64,000 bases of DNA from Hibiscus mutabilis. Taxonomy: Eukaryota > Streptophyta > Magnoliopsida > Malvales > Malvaceae. A model generated the notes under the pieces. It was not told where the DNA came from. It worked only from the letters and a program-made list of their open reading frames with translations, and searched no databases. The stretch lies in NCBI GenBank assembly GCA_019671005.1, contig CM033718.1:33744508-33808507 (forward strand), read 5' to 3'. The translations under genes were made by a program, and so were the position numbers. Below, one piece after another: positions 23,616 through 36,281 of this stretch. Positions within the stretch are counted from its first letter, which is position 1. Every line of letters begins with the position of its first letter.

Positions 23616-24873
23616 TGATCAGTGTAAAAATGTCACACTTTTTAATGCAACCTACACTATCGATGAAAGAATACAAAAAACGAATTATTGTTTTAACATT
23701 GATCCCACGAGGATGGTGTATTACGCTTATACTTATGTGACTACAATATAGTACTGTAAGAAGTGTAGTTGTGAGTGCAATGATCATTGTAACATTATGA
23801 TAAAAGAAATTAAATGATCTAATGTGGTAGCAATAATAGAATTTAGAAAAAGATAGAGAAATATGAGAATAAAGCATGGATCTCCTTTGTTCAGCTCGAT
23901 AGAAAGATCAAATGCAGTTCGAGGGGAAAGATTGGTTTAATCAGCGATGATGTAGTCAGTTTTAGTATTAAATTCCATTTAACCTTCAACTATTGACTCA
24001 AGGATGTTGATTGGCTTCAATTTTAGTCGTAAGTCGAGACTATATCCCTTAGAACAAGTTAACCAGCTTTCGTTGCATCCAATCAACTTTTGTTGTAAAA
24101 CTCGTTAATCTAACTCGCCACTACAACCGTCGATGTCAGTGGCTGGTTTAACACTCTCATGCAAAAACATAAATCATATCCAACAATTCAAGCTTAATAA
24201 AAACCTAATACTGTATATATTACACTAAAAAATAGTTTAAATAAGTTCACAAAGCTCTACAAAATTAAACCAACATCAAAATAAGTTCAAAATACAAGTA
24301 AATTTCCAAAAAATCAAAATAGAAAGGAATTTAAGAAGATAACAATATATTTCCTCGATTCAACACTTGACTCCACATTTCCTTGGATAGATCTGCCTCA
24401 CTTCACCTCGAATCTCCAAAAATAAGCTTAAGCGGCTATGGGAGGAGAGAGAAAGCTCAAGTTTAAAGATTATGTAAAGAATGAGAATAGTGTGACTCTC
24501 TCTCCTACAAAATAGTCCTTCTATAGGCCACCCAAGGATGGATAGCTATCTTGAAGGTTATTTGCGTACTCAGTGTCATACAATATTTGTTATAACAGAC
24601 GAACAACTGCATATTCATCCTTATCCTCAAGCAGGTTGGACAGCTGGAGGATTTAGTGTCGAACTGACTGTAGTGGTGAAAACCACCACTATAGGGACAA
24701 TAGCAATTCAGCGACAAAATGACAAAAATAGGCAGATATATACAAAACACGAGCAACTGGAACTAAGTTAGAAAATATGCAAAAATAGACATGAAAATGT
24801 AGCAATGGATACAATGTGGGGACAAGAAGACATATAAATCAAGTGAAAATACATGCTCTTTAAAGAGCTATCA
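23616..24873 (-). mobile_element. E2 5' LTR
   Basis: 1258 bp. Begins TGATC and ends TATCA on the plus strand, a short inverted end pair. Aligns with 13590-14652 over its right 1.05 kb. The TATA position is mutated (CTATAGAAGG). Repeat C sequence starts at 24874. Confidence 0.88.
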
Positions 24874-26150
24874 TGGTACATTTCTACTCTACCACAATTT
24901 GTGATTATCATAAAAATAAGCATGCAAGATAAATATAGTTTCGAGAGCATAGATAAGGCTTCACTATCTATGGGTCATCTTCTATCCTATACGACTAAAG
25001 TTCTTAGATCACCTATTTCAAGGCATCATAAGTCTACAAGAAGTCTTACATGTTTCACGATGATTTGCCATACTTGAGGTCACATAGCCAATCGAGTTCA
25101 ATACATCCATAAGCTATCTTCTATAGCATCCATGCGACATACACAAATAAATCCATTCATCATCTACATGATTGTCCAACGAGGACCTACTTAACTTGTG
25201 CTCACATAGCCGTTGGGCTACCTGGGCTCAAACAGCAGTTGGGTTGAAAGGACCATACCTGGGTCACCATAGCCACAGATACATCCTAGACATACTTGGA
25301 TCACATTAGCCACAAGTAGTCTTTTCCTGAGGTCACTCAACCTATCAGGCTACTCAAGCTCACTCAATTTATCGTGTTAATTACCTTATCTAGATCATCA
25401 TAGCCACAGATAGGTTTCTAACCGCACCCAAATCACTCATCTCGTGGGTACGTAGGATGTACTTGTTCACTTAGCTCGAAGTACGCATCCCTTTATATAA
25501 GTATTGTAGTACTGACTTTAAGACATCCGGATTCCTTTTCAACAAACATAAAAGCAACACATGCTCCTCGAGCATTCATACACCTCACCAAGAGGTAAGT
25601 GGCACCAAGCCAAGCTATAAAGCAAATGCCCTAAGGCGTGACACAAACCAACATGTTTATCTCTTGATTTATCAATTACCAAGCCTATGGTATGTTATAA
25701 AAAGTATTAAACATCATCACCTCAATTCATTTTGCTTCCTCAATTAGACAAGCGAGCATCTATCTCATCGTTCTTGTATATAGGGGTTAAATCTCAGTTT
25801 CTTAGTTTTAAAATTCATTTTACCACATTAGAAGCCCATGAGGCCATAGTCCTCAAATTATCAACTCCCCAAACTCATTTTCAACATCTACGGGCATATT
25901 GCCAAGAGATTATCGATACTCACCTATGAGTACATATACTGGTCTCTGGCTACCAACACCCAACCTAAGAGTACTGACACTCGAGGTTCATAGAGAAAAA
26001 GGTTGACCATTAACCATATACCAGTACACGAACCCCTCGTACCAATACCATCCAACACCGATATGACCCTAATCGTATAGGTATGAAACCTTGCTACTAG
26101 AATTTGACGAAATAGGGGGTTCTGATATGGCAAGGGCTCGTACCGATACG
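24874..26150. repeat. Repeat C, copy 1, with two unoccupied insertion sites
   Basis: Unclassified dispersed repeat. From 24973 on it matches 50163-51099 plus 56616-57102 and 60493-62553. It lacks solo LTR G (site near 24998-25003) and element E4 (site aaagcaacACATGctcc near 25558-25568). It includes a stretch with repeated 'gctcacatagcc' and 'atcaccatagccac' phrases (25200-25450) and repeated 'taccgatac' phrases (25910-26150). No coding region is convincing. It may be part of an LTR, but I cannot show its ends. Confidence 0.8.
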
Positions 26151-29100
26151 TGTAGCGACCTTTTTCTTCCTTTTGAAAAAGAATTAGCGTTAAGAGGGTT
26201 TGTTTAGAAAAGCAGTCAGCTACTAATTATCCCCTAAATCACTAATGAAAATCTTTTGGAAGATTGGGGATTTCTTTTGAAAACCTTAAATTTTTGAAAC
26301 TGATAAAAACTTGGAGTTGCCACCGGCCACTTGGATTAGGTAAGCCAAACACCATAAAACCAAAAATTCGTTGTGAAAGGGTTTGGGAGTTGGTTACGCG
26401 TGGGGAAGGATTAACACCCCCATCACGCCTGGAACTTGGTACCAAAACATTTGTTGCTCTTAAAAGGATGAAAATTATTGAAATTTACATTCAATTTAAT
26501 TTAGAGTTCTTAGATGAGAATTAACCTTGATTGTACGGGCTTTATTGAATTGGTATACGCAAATTAATTAGACATTTAATTAATAAGGTTGACGATTTAT
26601 CGAACCACATATTAAACCGACATCGAATAAGCCTGATTGTCGTGTTAATTTATGGTTCGACTTCCATACGTCCCCTTTATGCATGATGCAAACATTTGAG
26701 TATGTTGTGATGACTTTGTTAATTTTAATTGACATTTCCCGGATCGGTAAGAATTAATCCAAATATTCGGTCAACATCCATTGAGATAAGACTGTTACGA
26801 CATGAAATCGAAACTAATAAATACCTTATGTTCCATGATTTAGATTAATTAATGCAAGATTAATAGGCCATATGTGTGACAATTAAGGGATGACAAACAA
26901 AGGTTTGAAATTAAACACACAAGGCCCACCCCAATGTCTTAACCTAGAAGGCCCAAATTATGGAAAGCCCAATTAGTGATCTAATTATTGGTTAAGTGAT
27001 TCTAATATTTATTCTTGAATTAATTTGCCTAAAAGCTAGAAACCCTAACAAATTATGAGAATTAATATGTGATTTAATGTCAATCTAAATTTGAAATTTA
27101 TTTTATCCTAAAAGTAATTAAGAAATGTTCAATCAATTTAATGAATTTAACATTTACTCCAATGAGCCTGGAGAAACTTTAAATTCACTAAATTAATTCG
27201 AACCCTAATCTAACTAAGGCTCTAAAGAAACTAATCCTAAAATTAACTCAATTAATTTGGAGATCACGCCCCTCTGAGGCGAGCACACGATCTAATTAAC
27301 TGAATTAACTTGCCTAATCTAAAGGCTTAAGGCCCACCCAAGCTATGCAAGCCCAAAAACATCAAAGGCCCAGACTAAACCAAAATTAAACAAAACAAAC
27401 CTAAAGTTACTAGACCCAAAACACATTTATACAAATATTACAAAAATATGATTTAAAATTATGTTACAAACTTTAAAACTACAAATATTATAGCCTTTTT
27501 TTAAAAACTATATATATTATATACCTTCAAAAACTATATATTATATTAGAGAAAATTATATATATATACGTTATGATCCTTTTATAAAATTATATAAAAA
27601 CTTACATTTAAAGAAAAACATGTTCATAAAAAAATAAATAATTATTTTTAAACCATGTATCTTATTAAAAGCATATTATATGATAGAAAACTATACATTT
27701 AAGAATTTTATGTGATATATATTACATAAAAAGGAACCTATATTATGTAAAACGTATATCATGTTTTATAAAAATTTCATGTGATATGTTTTAAAAATAT
27801 TACATATATGTACATCGTATATTACACCAATAAAATGTATATTATATGTTTTACAAAAAAGACTTTATAATATGTACATAAGGACTTTATAATGTGTCAT
27901 ACCATAATCTTTATAAAACATATACGTTAATATTAAAATGATCACATATTTGATGAGAAACATTTATTAACACATATGTTACATAAACTAAATATTAAAT
28001 CTTTATGCATAATCTAAACACTATATAACATATATAAGGTGCATGTACTATACGGTATTTAATAACAAATATCACAAAAAAGGATATGAAACATGTTATA
28101 CTAAAAAAAGACCATATATGGGCTAATATCAAATAAGGAGGATAAGGGTGTACCAAGCCCACTAGTTTGGGCTGATTGAATTGGATCTGAGGCGGGTCGG
28201 TTCACGGGTCTGGTGGACGAACTGGTTTGACTGATTATAGAACTGATTTTACCGGTTATAACTGGTTTTGATGGATAAAAGAAAGGGTTTTAACCCTAAC
28301 TTCATTCTACCGTTCGTCCTCCGTTTGGCGCTTCACCACCGCCAGTCGGAGCCTCTCAACCCCATCTTTCTTTCTACCGTCATTGATTTTCTAGAAAGCT
28401 GGTCGTTCCTCACGAAATCGATCAAAAACCTTTCAGCTTCCTCTCACCAAATCTCTACCGGAAACCTTTAGACCACTACAAATCAGAGTATGTTGCTTCC
28501 CACGTCAGGGGCTACCTCTCCACCGTTCGGATCTTCCGTCAAAGGTCACGGTCGCTGGAAATCATCGAAGACCGAACGGTAAAACCCTTCCCATTCTCTT
28601 TTGTTCTTACTTTTTTCATTCGAATTTAAATAAATATAAAAAAACACAGAAACTCTCTAATTTTTCATTGATGGTTGAAATCTATTTGCTTGCTTCGTTG
28701 TGGTTGGATTTGAAAAGAAAGATATAAAGGTTCATTCTTGGATCTAAAATCTGAAAATTACAATATGATTACCATTTATATCTCAATTATTTGTTTACAT
28801 TCTCAAGCAACAATTAATTGAATTATTGTGGATGGTTACTTCTGATAACAATGCCTAGGATTAGCCTCTGATAACCATTTTTTTATTGTTTCTTTTTCTG
28901 CATGGTGGTTGGGAGCCGGTGGTGATAGTACAAGATCGCCGATAACGAGGTTGGGAAATGAATCGGCAGAGGCGCGTGGAAGGCGAAGCTTCCACGTTGG
29001 GCTTCACGTGCGCGTGGAAGGTGGGGTGTCGGCGAGTGGCAGATTTGATGGTCGGCTCTGGTTTAATCTAAATCGTTGGATCAAATATGATCCAACGGTT

Positions 29101-29300
29101 AGATTTGGGGTGGCTGCAAAAGGGATAAGAGGGGATCGGATTAGTGTTAGGGTTTTTGATTTAATGGTGTTGGGCCAGAAATGGGCTTATGTGATGTATT
29201 CAAATTTCTTTTTATGTAAATGGACTAGAATAAAACACTTGGCTTATATTTTTTTGGTTTTAATTTTTAATGGACTTGATGGCCACAATACTGTCGGGCT
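26151..29300 (+). repeat. LTR-like repeat in plus orientation
   Basis: Starts TGTAGCGACC. It then has a 'ggagttgccaccggcc' phrase and a 'ggttacgcgtggggaaggattaacacccc' type phrase (26310-26430), which appear in the same order, reversed, at 49905-50000 in LTR F. A very AT-rich part (27400-28130) follows, then a GC-richer leader-like part (28150-29150) after a possible TATA element (ggataaaagaaag, about 28272). Two short inverted repeats lie at 28976-29020 and 29077-29100. The right end is not clear. The 133-codon ORF at 28909-29310 lies in the leader-like part and has no family match. Confidence 0.45.
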
Positions 29301-29700
29301 TTCATTATGACATATAATACACACCAACTTACGTACATTCCTAATCAAATATACATATTATTTACCAATATTAATACATGGCACACATAAAACACGTAAT
29401 ACATACTTACAAAATACATACATGCACCCTATATATACACGTACATAATCATTGACATACATACATAATACATTTAATATACCTACTCACAGTCATATTA
29501 AAACAATAGTGAACATATACATACAATATATATCCACATGTTACACATATACGATGTATACTCATACCATAAACATGAATAGTAACCATACACACAATAA
29601 TCACGTACTAGTGACACATATATATAATAACACTCATTACGTAATAGTACTTATCACATATAAGCCCATTGTTGCCAATAAAAAGATCGACCCAAAAAAA
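29301..29700. repeat. AT-rich simple sequence (acata-type)
   Basis: Long run of short A/C/T words such as acatac, atacat and catata with hardly any G. Low-complexity DNA. The ORF at 29452-29724 is a product of this composition. Confidence 0.8.
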
Positions 29701-30772
29701 TTAGTGATTACAATACGCCCTTAAAAATTTACCTTTTTTCATCATTTAGAGCACATGGTACTAATACGGGCTCCTCATTTACCGAAACCAAAGCCCAAAA
29801 TGGCTTCCAAGTCTCGAAAAATTGATTCCCAAGCCCCCAAATTGCAACCATAACATCATATTTCGATCCTACATCTTATTGAAGTTGTTTAGGGTGGTTT
29901 ACTACCATTTTTACATGTCCTTAACTTAAAATCTGAGTTTTACCATTTAAGAGGGTAACAAGTACTCAAACACCCAAAAGCAACCTCATACCATAAAATC
30001 AAGCAAGAGAGTTAATTTATGATCTTCAAGAAGAGTATGAGTCAAAGATGTACTGACCTTTTAGTAAAAATCCTAAATTTGCTTCACCCACTTACTTTCC
30101 TCAACTTTTTCTCTTTGGCTCAAACATGAATAAACCCAAATCACCTATTTTTTCCATAAAAACATGAAAAAGAATCAAAACCTGAAATAACAACAAAGGG
30201 GGGTTAACTACTAATGTACACCCTTTTAACCAAATGATGAACCTCAAAAACTCATAAAGCTTTAAACTTTTCAAAAACCCACAAATAAGGTTTTAACTAC
30301 TAATCTACACTCTTGAAATAACTACTAATCTGCTAATCTACACTCTTTATTCAAGATATTATGCTTTCCTTGAAGCTTGAAAGATGGAGATTAAGAATCC
30401 TTAACTCTTAAATCTTGTAGGCAACACATTGAGTAGAAAGCTTAAATCTTTGATGGTTAAAAGTTATTGTGTCTTGGAGAAGAAGATGAAGGTAGAATAA
30501 AGAGAAAAGGAGTGGGGAAAGGGGTGATATCAGCCAAGCTCCTTTTGTCCTCATTTAACCCCATGTGAAGACAAACCCATTAAAAGATGTCAACCTTTAT
30601 TTTAAATTTGATCTTATAAAATTATAAACTCTCAAGTCTTCTTCCACGCCACAAGATCAATCCTCAACTATTAAAGCCCAACTTTGGCCCAAGAGGCCCA
30701 ATTAAACAACCCACACGAAGGTACAAAACCTGGGTCAATGCTCGTTCGTTGACTCAAAAATTCAGGTCATTA
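29701..30772 (-). mobile_element. Probable 3' LTR of chromovirus-like element E5
   Basis: The right end reads ...GGTCATTACA, so on the minus strand the LTR begins TGTAATGACC. It follows directly the purine-rich end and the phrase 'gaggacgaaatttcc' typical of the 3' end of pol in Tekay/Del-type chromoviruses (30773-30810). The left limit is not resolved. The body has no coding potential. I could not match its left end to the 5' LTR start at 34112. Confidence 0.5.
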
Positions 30773-30787
30773 CAATTCTCCCTTCAT
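30773..30787 (-). promoter_or_regulatory. Polypurine tract of E5
   Basis: On the minus strand atgaagggagaat stands immediately before TGTAATGACC, as in chromovirus 3' ends. Confidence 0.6.
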
Positions 30788-32860
30788 AAAAGGAAATTTC
30801 GTCCTCAAAATTAAACAAGCAAAAACTGTACAACCAAAGTAGATCGAACTTTACTTTCATCCTACGCATGTTTACCTTGAACCTAAAGTTCCTCCACATA
30901 ACTTCCTTAGCCAAAACTCACAGCATTGGACTCCTCAACACCTCTCTCGTGAATCTCAAATGATTCATTCCCAATAATCGAACAACACTCACATCGAACC
31001 CTAAAATAGAACAACATAGGATGGAGTCAAACGATATTGTCCAAGCATCAACCTAAGGAACTCACTTCGAATGAGTTTCATTTCAGTTAAAAATCCTCTC
31101 TAGCATCATTCGCGGTTCAAAAATCTTGAACTCAAACCTCATTTGTGTCTGGAACGTGACACCTCCTCAAAGGTATACTACTATGAACACTTATTTGTCT
31201 ATCACTAACACCATGACCAAGTGTTTTAAGAACAAACGAACTCCGACAATCAAATTCTACAATCTATCTATCTAGTATTAATAGCCCTTCTTCCAGGCTT
31301 GGCCAACCAAGACGAGACTTAGCACTTCGCTTTACTAGAACTTGCCCCAACTTGAACGAAAGCTAACTCATTATCATGTGATTCCAATAATCGAGCCACT
31401 TGATTCCAAACAAAATCCATTTTCTCTTACGAACTCTTACTAGAGATCAGAACTCACCCAACTATCCTTAAAGGTTCGAACATTCTCTTCCATACCAAAC
31501 ACTTAATTCCAACAAACAGTTGTGCTAAAACTCTAACAAGCCCTCAAGGATTTTCAAATGGTTTCTCCAACAAGATTTGTTACAACACAAGAATCTCAGT
31601 TCCACACAACCTTAGCTGATAATCCACATTTTCGTTGCGCTACTCTGACAATCTTTAAACTATTTTACCATATATGTAGACAATCCATCCAATTATCTAG
31701 CCCATGAATAAACCGATGCACGCATGAGTTTGAGCTATTTCACGATATTGTCCTTAGAGTCCAAACACCACATCAAACACAATCCTTATCATGACTTCTC
31801 TTTAACCTTCAACTTACGATGCTCAAATTTTGAATGATCATACAAAAATCTTAAAACCCTTCAATCAATTACAAGATTATCGACCTCGAGAATTGGGTAA
31901 CAGTCCTTCACCGTTACACATTGGCTCAAAACATCCAACACCACTACTCTTTTCCATACCAACACAAGCACGTCCCAAGGTGAACCACATGACGACGACA
32001 CTCGTATTCACTCACTTTTACAAATGAGTCCCCACTCAAGAGTTCAATTGGTGCCATACCACAAGGAGATGGACACTAACATAGAACTCGACATTACCAC
32101 TATTGTGGGTTTTAACTCACGATCAGGAGGTAGGCTCGCTCATTCCTTGAAGAGCACTTCAGCCACCAATTAAATGTCTGCAAACTCTAAAGCTTCAAAC
32201 TCTCAACCCTCGTATCCATTTTGTGGGTTGGGAATACCTCAAGACATACAAAATTGCTTCTGAATTAACATTACTAAAACATAGTGATCTCACAAGGGAG
32301 GTAATGGTTCCTCACGCCCATTTCTTACAAATGGGTTCACCCAGAACCACGAAGCTTCGAGACTCTCGCTCGAAACCCAAGGCATCCACCGAACTTAGAT
32401 GACCAATCCAAACACAAGGTAACATCACTAACTAGGGAGAGAAAAAATCTAATAAGTCCACGGGACTGTTACTCTCAATCCTCACTTACCATCCACGGTA
32501 AAAAAAATTACCCACAGGAACTTACAAATCTGACAAATTAGTCAACCCAACATCAACCTCTAAATCTTACCACAACACTTACTCAACGAGAATCAATACC
32601 ATTGTATGAACGATAAATCAAATTTCCATTGATGTAACAATTGAAAACTAAAACGGAACATAGGTACTTGACATGTCATCGGCAACAAATATGCCATCTC
32701 TAGCCTGATCAACAGATTGTCTATCAATAGCTCAAGTGTCTACTCTGATGGTGGATATCACGATACCTTCACCTTGATTTTTAGACAGTTCCCTAGCACC
32801 GTCTCTCACAAAACTCAGACCATGCTGAGAAGGAGTTAACCTTTAAGACTGAATTGGTGT
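30788..32860 (-). other. Interior of E5 without recognisable pol
   Basis: About 2 kb where protease, RT, RNase H, integrase and chromodomain would be expected. I see none of their motifs on either strand. Only the very end (aattttgaggacgaaatttcc on the minus strand) looks like the pol 3' end. Either pol was replaced by non-coding DNA, as in large non-autonomous derivatives, or decay is beyond recognition by eye. Confidence 0.5.
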
Positions 32861-33950
32861 ACTATCATCCACCACTATACAGTCATTCGCTATGTGACCT
32901 GGTGCTTGACACCTATAGCAAACCCTCCGAAGCAAGAATCACACTCTAAGATAATGCCGATCACAATTCTCACAAGCTGATGGAAGCACACTCTGTCTGA
33001 ACCATCAATACTCCCCTCAAGAACAAAAATCAAATAGCCCTTATGCACCCTTGGTCTAGATCCCTGGCCTACTCTCGATAGCTGATCTAAAGCAACTCTC
33101 TTTGAACCCCTCAGAGCACGAAATTCCTAGACGGAGCCTGAGAAGGACTTATGACGTCCTGGGTCCCCTTAGCATGGCCCCTAAAGTCCTTAATGTGACT
33201 TGGTGTCGAACCCTGAAGTCATTCGAGTGACTTCGCAGTATTGGCTAACTCTAAGAATGTCCCAAGTGAACCCGTTGTCACATACATCTGAAGGTCATCC
33301 TTTAATCCATGCCTAAACCTTTTTACACTTGAACTCTTTGGTGGCAACTACCTCTGGGGCATAACAGCTCAATTGTAGAAAATCTTGGTCATACTCAAAC
33401 ACTATCTAGTCCCCCTAGGCTAGATGTAGGAACTCATCTCTTATCTTATACATATGAACCTCACTGATGTTCTTCTTCCTGAACTCATCTAAGAAGACAT
33501 CCCATGTTAGAAATACAGGATATAGTCGAAACTCAACAATCTCCCACCACTCATGTGCATTGCCCTTAAGAAGAGGGACAATACAATCGAGGTCATCCTC
33601 TAGACTACCCCTCATCTATCTCGAAATCCTCTGAGTGTCTCTTAATCAATGCTCAGCCTTGATCGGGTTATTCTCACCCAAACACTCAAAATATTAGGTC
33701 CATAATAGTGAAGCCTTTCAATATAGGTCTTGCAAGGCGTCTTAGATTGCCTTGAGATAGCTTGCACCACTTGCAAGAGAGGAAAGGTAAGATCATGGAG
33801 GTGGTTCAGCCTTCCACTTCCAGTTCCTCCTAGAAGACTTGTGTCCCCAACAACCAGGGACAAACTCCTTATAAAAGTCCTTCGCTTGAGAGACATGGCT
33901 CTCTTCACGACTCTCCTGGTCGTGTCTGGCATCACCAACCATTAAACTTT
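32861..33950 (-). pseudogene. E5 gag relic, chromovirus type
   Basis: At 33615-33415 the frame reads VPLLKGNAHEWWE, then TWDVFLDEFRKKNISE and KIRDEFLHLA, the capsid motif order of Tekay-type chromovirus gag. At 32920-32879 a complete CCHC knuckle CYRCQAPGHIANDC (CX2CX4HX4C) is encoded in another frame. Stops and shifts separate the two. The part before 33940 may be the gag N-terminus but is not recognisable. Confidence 0.7.
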
Positions 33951-34094
33951 TTGAAATCATAAGGAACAAGGTAGCACCATTAGGATTCCCAGTCTTGGAA
34001 GACTACCAATATAAATTTAGGGGCTTGTATTCACTAGACACCTTACCACGACCTTTATACCACCCCAGGGTTTCTTAGAATCAGATAAACCTAG

Positions 34095-34106
34095 GCTCTG
34101 ATACCA
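34095..34106 (-). promoter_or_regulatory. PBS, initiator tRNA-Met type
   Basis: Minus strand TGGTATCAGAGC, the classical plant initiator-Met PBS, 5 bp inside the LTR edge (tgtaacaccc at 34112). It separates E5 from the tRNA-Asp-primed Athila elements. Confidence 0.85.
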
Positions 34107-34111
34107 CTAAA

Positions 34112-34328
34112 TGTAACACCCGAAGTACTATATTCTGGTCTCCCAAAATATGACCCATTAAATTCCCATTTAAAACCATAAGTTTAGCCATTATCAAAAC
34201 ATAAAGATATTCATAAACCCATGTAAATAAGCAAGCATTATAAATAAGTTTACAAAACAGTAGCTCCAAGTTAAAAACACTATATCTTAAAATAATGTTT
34301 CAAGTAGAGTTTACAAAACAGTAGCTCC
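34112..34328 (-). mobile_element. E5 5' LTR fragment
   Basis: Begins TGTAACACCCG next to the PBS and is cut at about 34328, where E3 LTR sequence begins. It contains a 20-bp direct repeat (gtttacaaaacagtagctcc) at 34249-34268 and 34309-34328. The second copy ends exactly at the junction. Confidence 0.65.
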
Positions 34329-35532
34329 GAGTCATCATGAATAGTGGCGTGATAGTTGAATGGACCATCGTGGTAATTGAGTGCTAGAGTCGCTCAATCG
34401 CTTTTCAATTGAATCCAATCGAATTGCTTGGGTAATTCTGTAATTGCCTGGGCAATTGGGAATGGAGCGATTGCCTGGGCAATTGGGCAACAACCTTCAA
34501 AGTTCGGTGAAGCGTTCTTCAATGGTTTCTCGTTATCCCTAACTTGAAACACTGTTAATTATGCATGCCTTGATAATACATCCCTGCGTGAACCAAGGGT
34601 AGACAACAACCTATCTTGCGCTTCTTTTAGCCATTGAAATTCGCAACTTATTCTTAAGTCGAATTAATCTTCACCATCGATTGATTGAATATAGACCATG
34701 CTCATTCGTTTCTTGAATCTAACTCTCCTGATATTAGATAAATGGATGAATTTACGAGATCCTCTCCCAATTCACTCGCAAAATAAAGAATCAAGAACAA
34801 ACAAACTTTGAATTAAAATTGCAAACTCAAATACCTAAACAAATCCAATCATTCTCACAACCACAAAAACACAATAACCCAAGCCAAATTAAATTAGTTC
34901 ATGGTCGGGTGCAAAAGAAACACAAGATAAAAATTTCCTAACATGAATCTAATCGAACAAAAGAGGATGAAGAAGAATTCGAACAACCCCTTGTTTTCTC
35001 TCCAAAATCGTACTCCCTTAAAGTTGGCGGCTAGTCTTATTTATAGGAGATGGCTAGTCAAAGTCTTTCTTAAGGAGGAAGTTAAGTTGGAATTAAATAG
35101 AATAAAAGAAATAAATCTCTTTTATTATTATATTTTTATTCCTCCAAAAACTCCTCATAAAACTCTTGGAATTTAATTTCCTTTTGGTCTTTTCGTGGAA
35201 CTCCAACTCTTATAGGATTTATCCTTACGTCTAATAATTATCTCGAATTAAATGGATTTATTCTTCAAGAAATCAGCATCTCTCCTTCTTCTTATCTTTA
35301 ATTGCTTTGGCAATTTTCCTACTTGCTTGGGCAATTAGATCCTGCACACACAAAAACACACATCTGCAGTACCTTTTTCCACAAAATCAATCAAATTATG
35401 AAATCAAGCATGACGGTAAAGGAAATCATTAAAACATGCATGAATGCCTAATAATGCAACTAAAATGAGCCTAACTCTAAAAATAATATGGGTAAAAATG
35501 GTCATAAAAATAGTAGTTTTGAACACTCATCA
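34325..35532 (-). mobile_element. E3 3' LTR, truncated
   Basis: Matches the 5' LTR copies from about their position 220 on and ends in ACTCATCA at 35532. About 220 bp at the plus-strand left end are missing. TATA box (minus CTATAAATAA) at 35036-35045. The palindrome TTGCC-NN-GGCAA is at 34444-34455 and 34471-34482. Confidence 0.9.
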
Positions 35533-36281
35533 CACCCCCAAACTCAAACTATTGCTTGTCCTCAAGCAATGCAAAACTAACAATTACCTGCCAAGACTTT
35601 AATCATCAAAGACATGCTTTAAACTTGTCTTCAAACCTCATAACCATGGCACAAATTATGATCACCTTTTTAATTTTTTAGATAATACAAAAATTTCCCG
35701 AAACCAAACTATAATGCTCGTGACAATGTGTGTGGGTGGTTGTGTACAAATTGATTTTCAAGATTCTATGTGAACAATAGGTTTTTTTAACAATTTAACT
35801 ACCAAGGTATTTATTTATCTTTTTACTAGAACCAATTTCGAGCACCTCTAGCAATATCTTTAATGTGCAACTACTAGAGCCAGTTTCGGACACCTCTAGC
35901 AAGAAGTTAACTTTTAGTTTTTAATTTAAATTTACCCAAATTTTAAGCAACCTGAGTTCACTAAGTTTCTTTCAATCAACAAGCCACAACCACGTTAATA
36001 ATATTTAGCATCATAGTAAATTTCTAAGTTCTTTTCATGCAATCCTAAAATTTAAAGGTTTTTTCAATTAAGTGCAGTGGAAAAAATTCATCATTGGATA
36101 TTTAACAAGTCTAGGCAAATTAAATCCAATCAAAGGCATGACAAGTAATATATGCAACCTATATGCTATTACCAAAGATGAATGAAACTAAACATGAAAC
36201 TAACTAGAAACAAACACCCCCCAAACTCGAGAGAAGCATTGTCCTCAATGCATGCAAAAATTAAAATAAAATGCAAATGAG
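35533..36281 (-). other. E3 3' non-coding region, two polypurine modules and a short tandem repeat
   Basis: The 3' polypurine tract (gagtttgggggtg on the minus strand, 35533-35545) lies against the LTR and is preceded by the gcttgaggacaag stretch. A second tract (tcgagtttggggggtg) is at 36213-36228, again next to a ttgaggacaatgc stretch and just after the env-position ORF. Between them (35826-35906) are two copies of an 'actagagccagtttcggacacctctagca' type unit of about 50 bp. No gene. Confidence 0.75.

Larger units (their letters stand above)
13590..24873 (-). mobile_element. E2: degenerate Athila-type element with both LTRs
   Basis: The LTRs at 13590-14652 and 23616-24873 align closely and flank a minus-strand order of gag, protease, RT, RNase H, integrase and env-position ORF. 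The PBS resembles tRNA-Asp. Stops and frameshifts are frequent throughout, so it is older than E1. Its LTRs are unrelated by eye to those of E1, E3 and E4 and lack their palindromes. The 3' LTR has lost about 210 bp at its 3' end, so no TSD can be read. Confidence 0.9.

Noticed and set aside
25200..25450. CRISPR-like or minisatellite array in repeat C
   Set aside because: The repeated phrases (gctcacatagcc, atcaccatagccac) are irregular in spacing and sequence; there are no constant repeats with unique spacers, and the context is a plant genome.
28909..29310. 133-codon ORF in a GC-richer island
   Set aside because: No recognisable domain. It lies in the leader-like part of an LTR-like repeat and is explained by local composition.
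33642..33945. Overlapping ORFs on both strands (98 and 71 codons) as a host gene
   Set aside because: They overlap each other, lack known motifs, and lie between the initiator-Met PBS and the chromovirus gag motifs.
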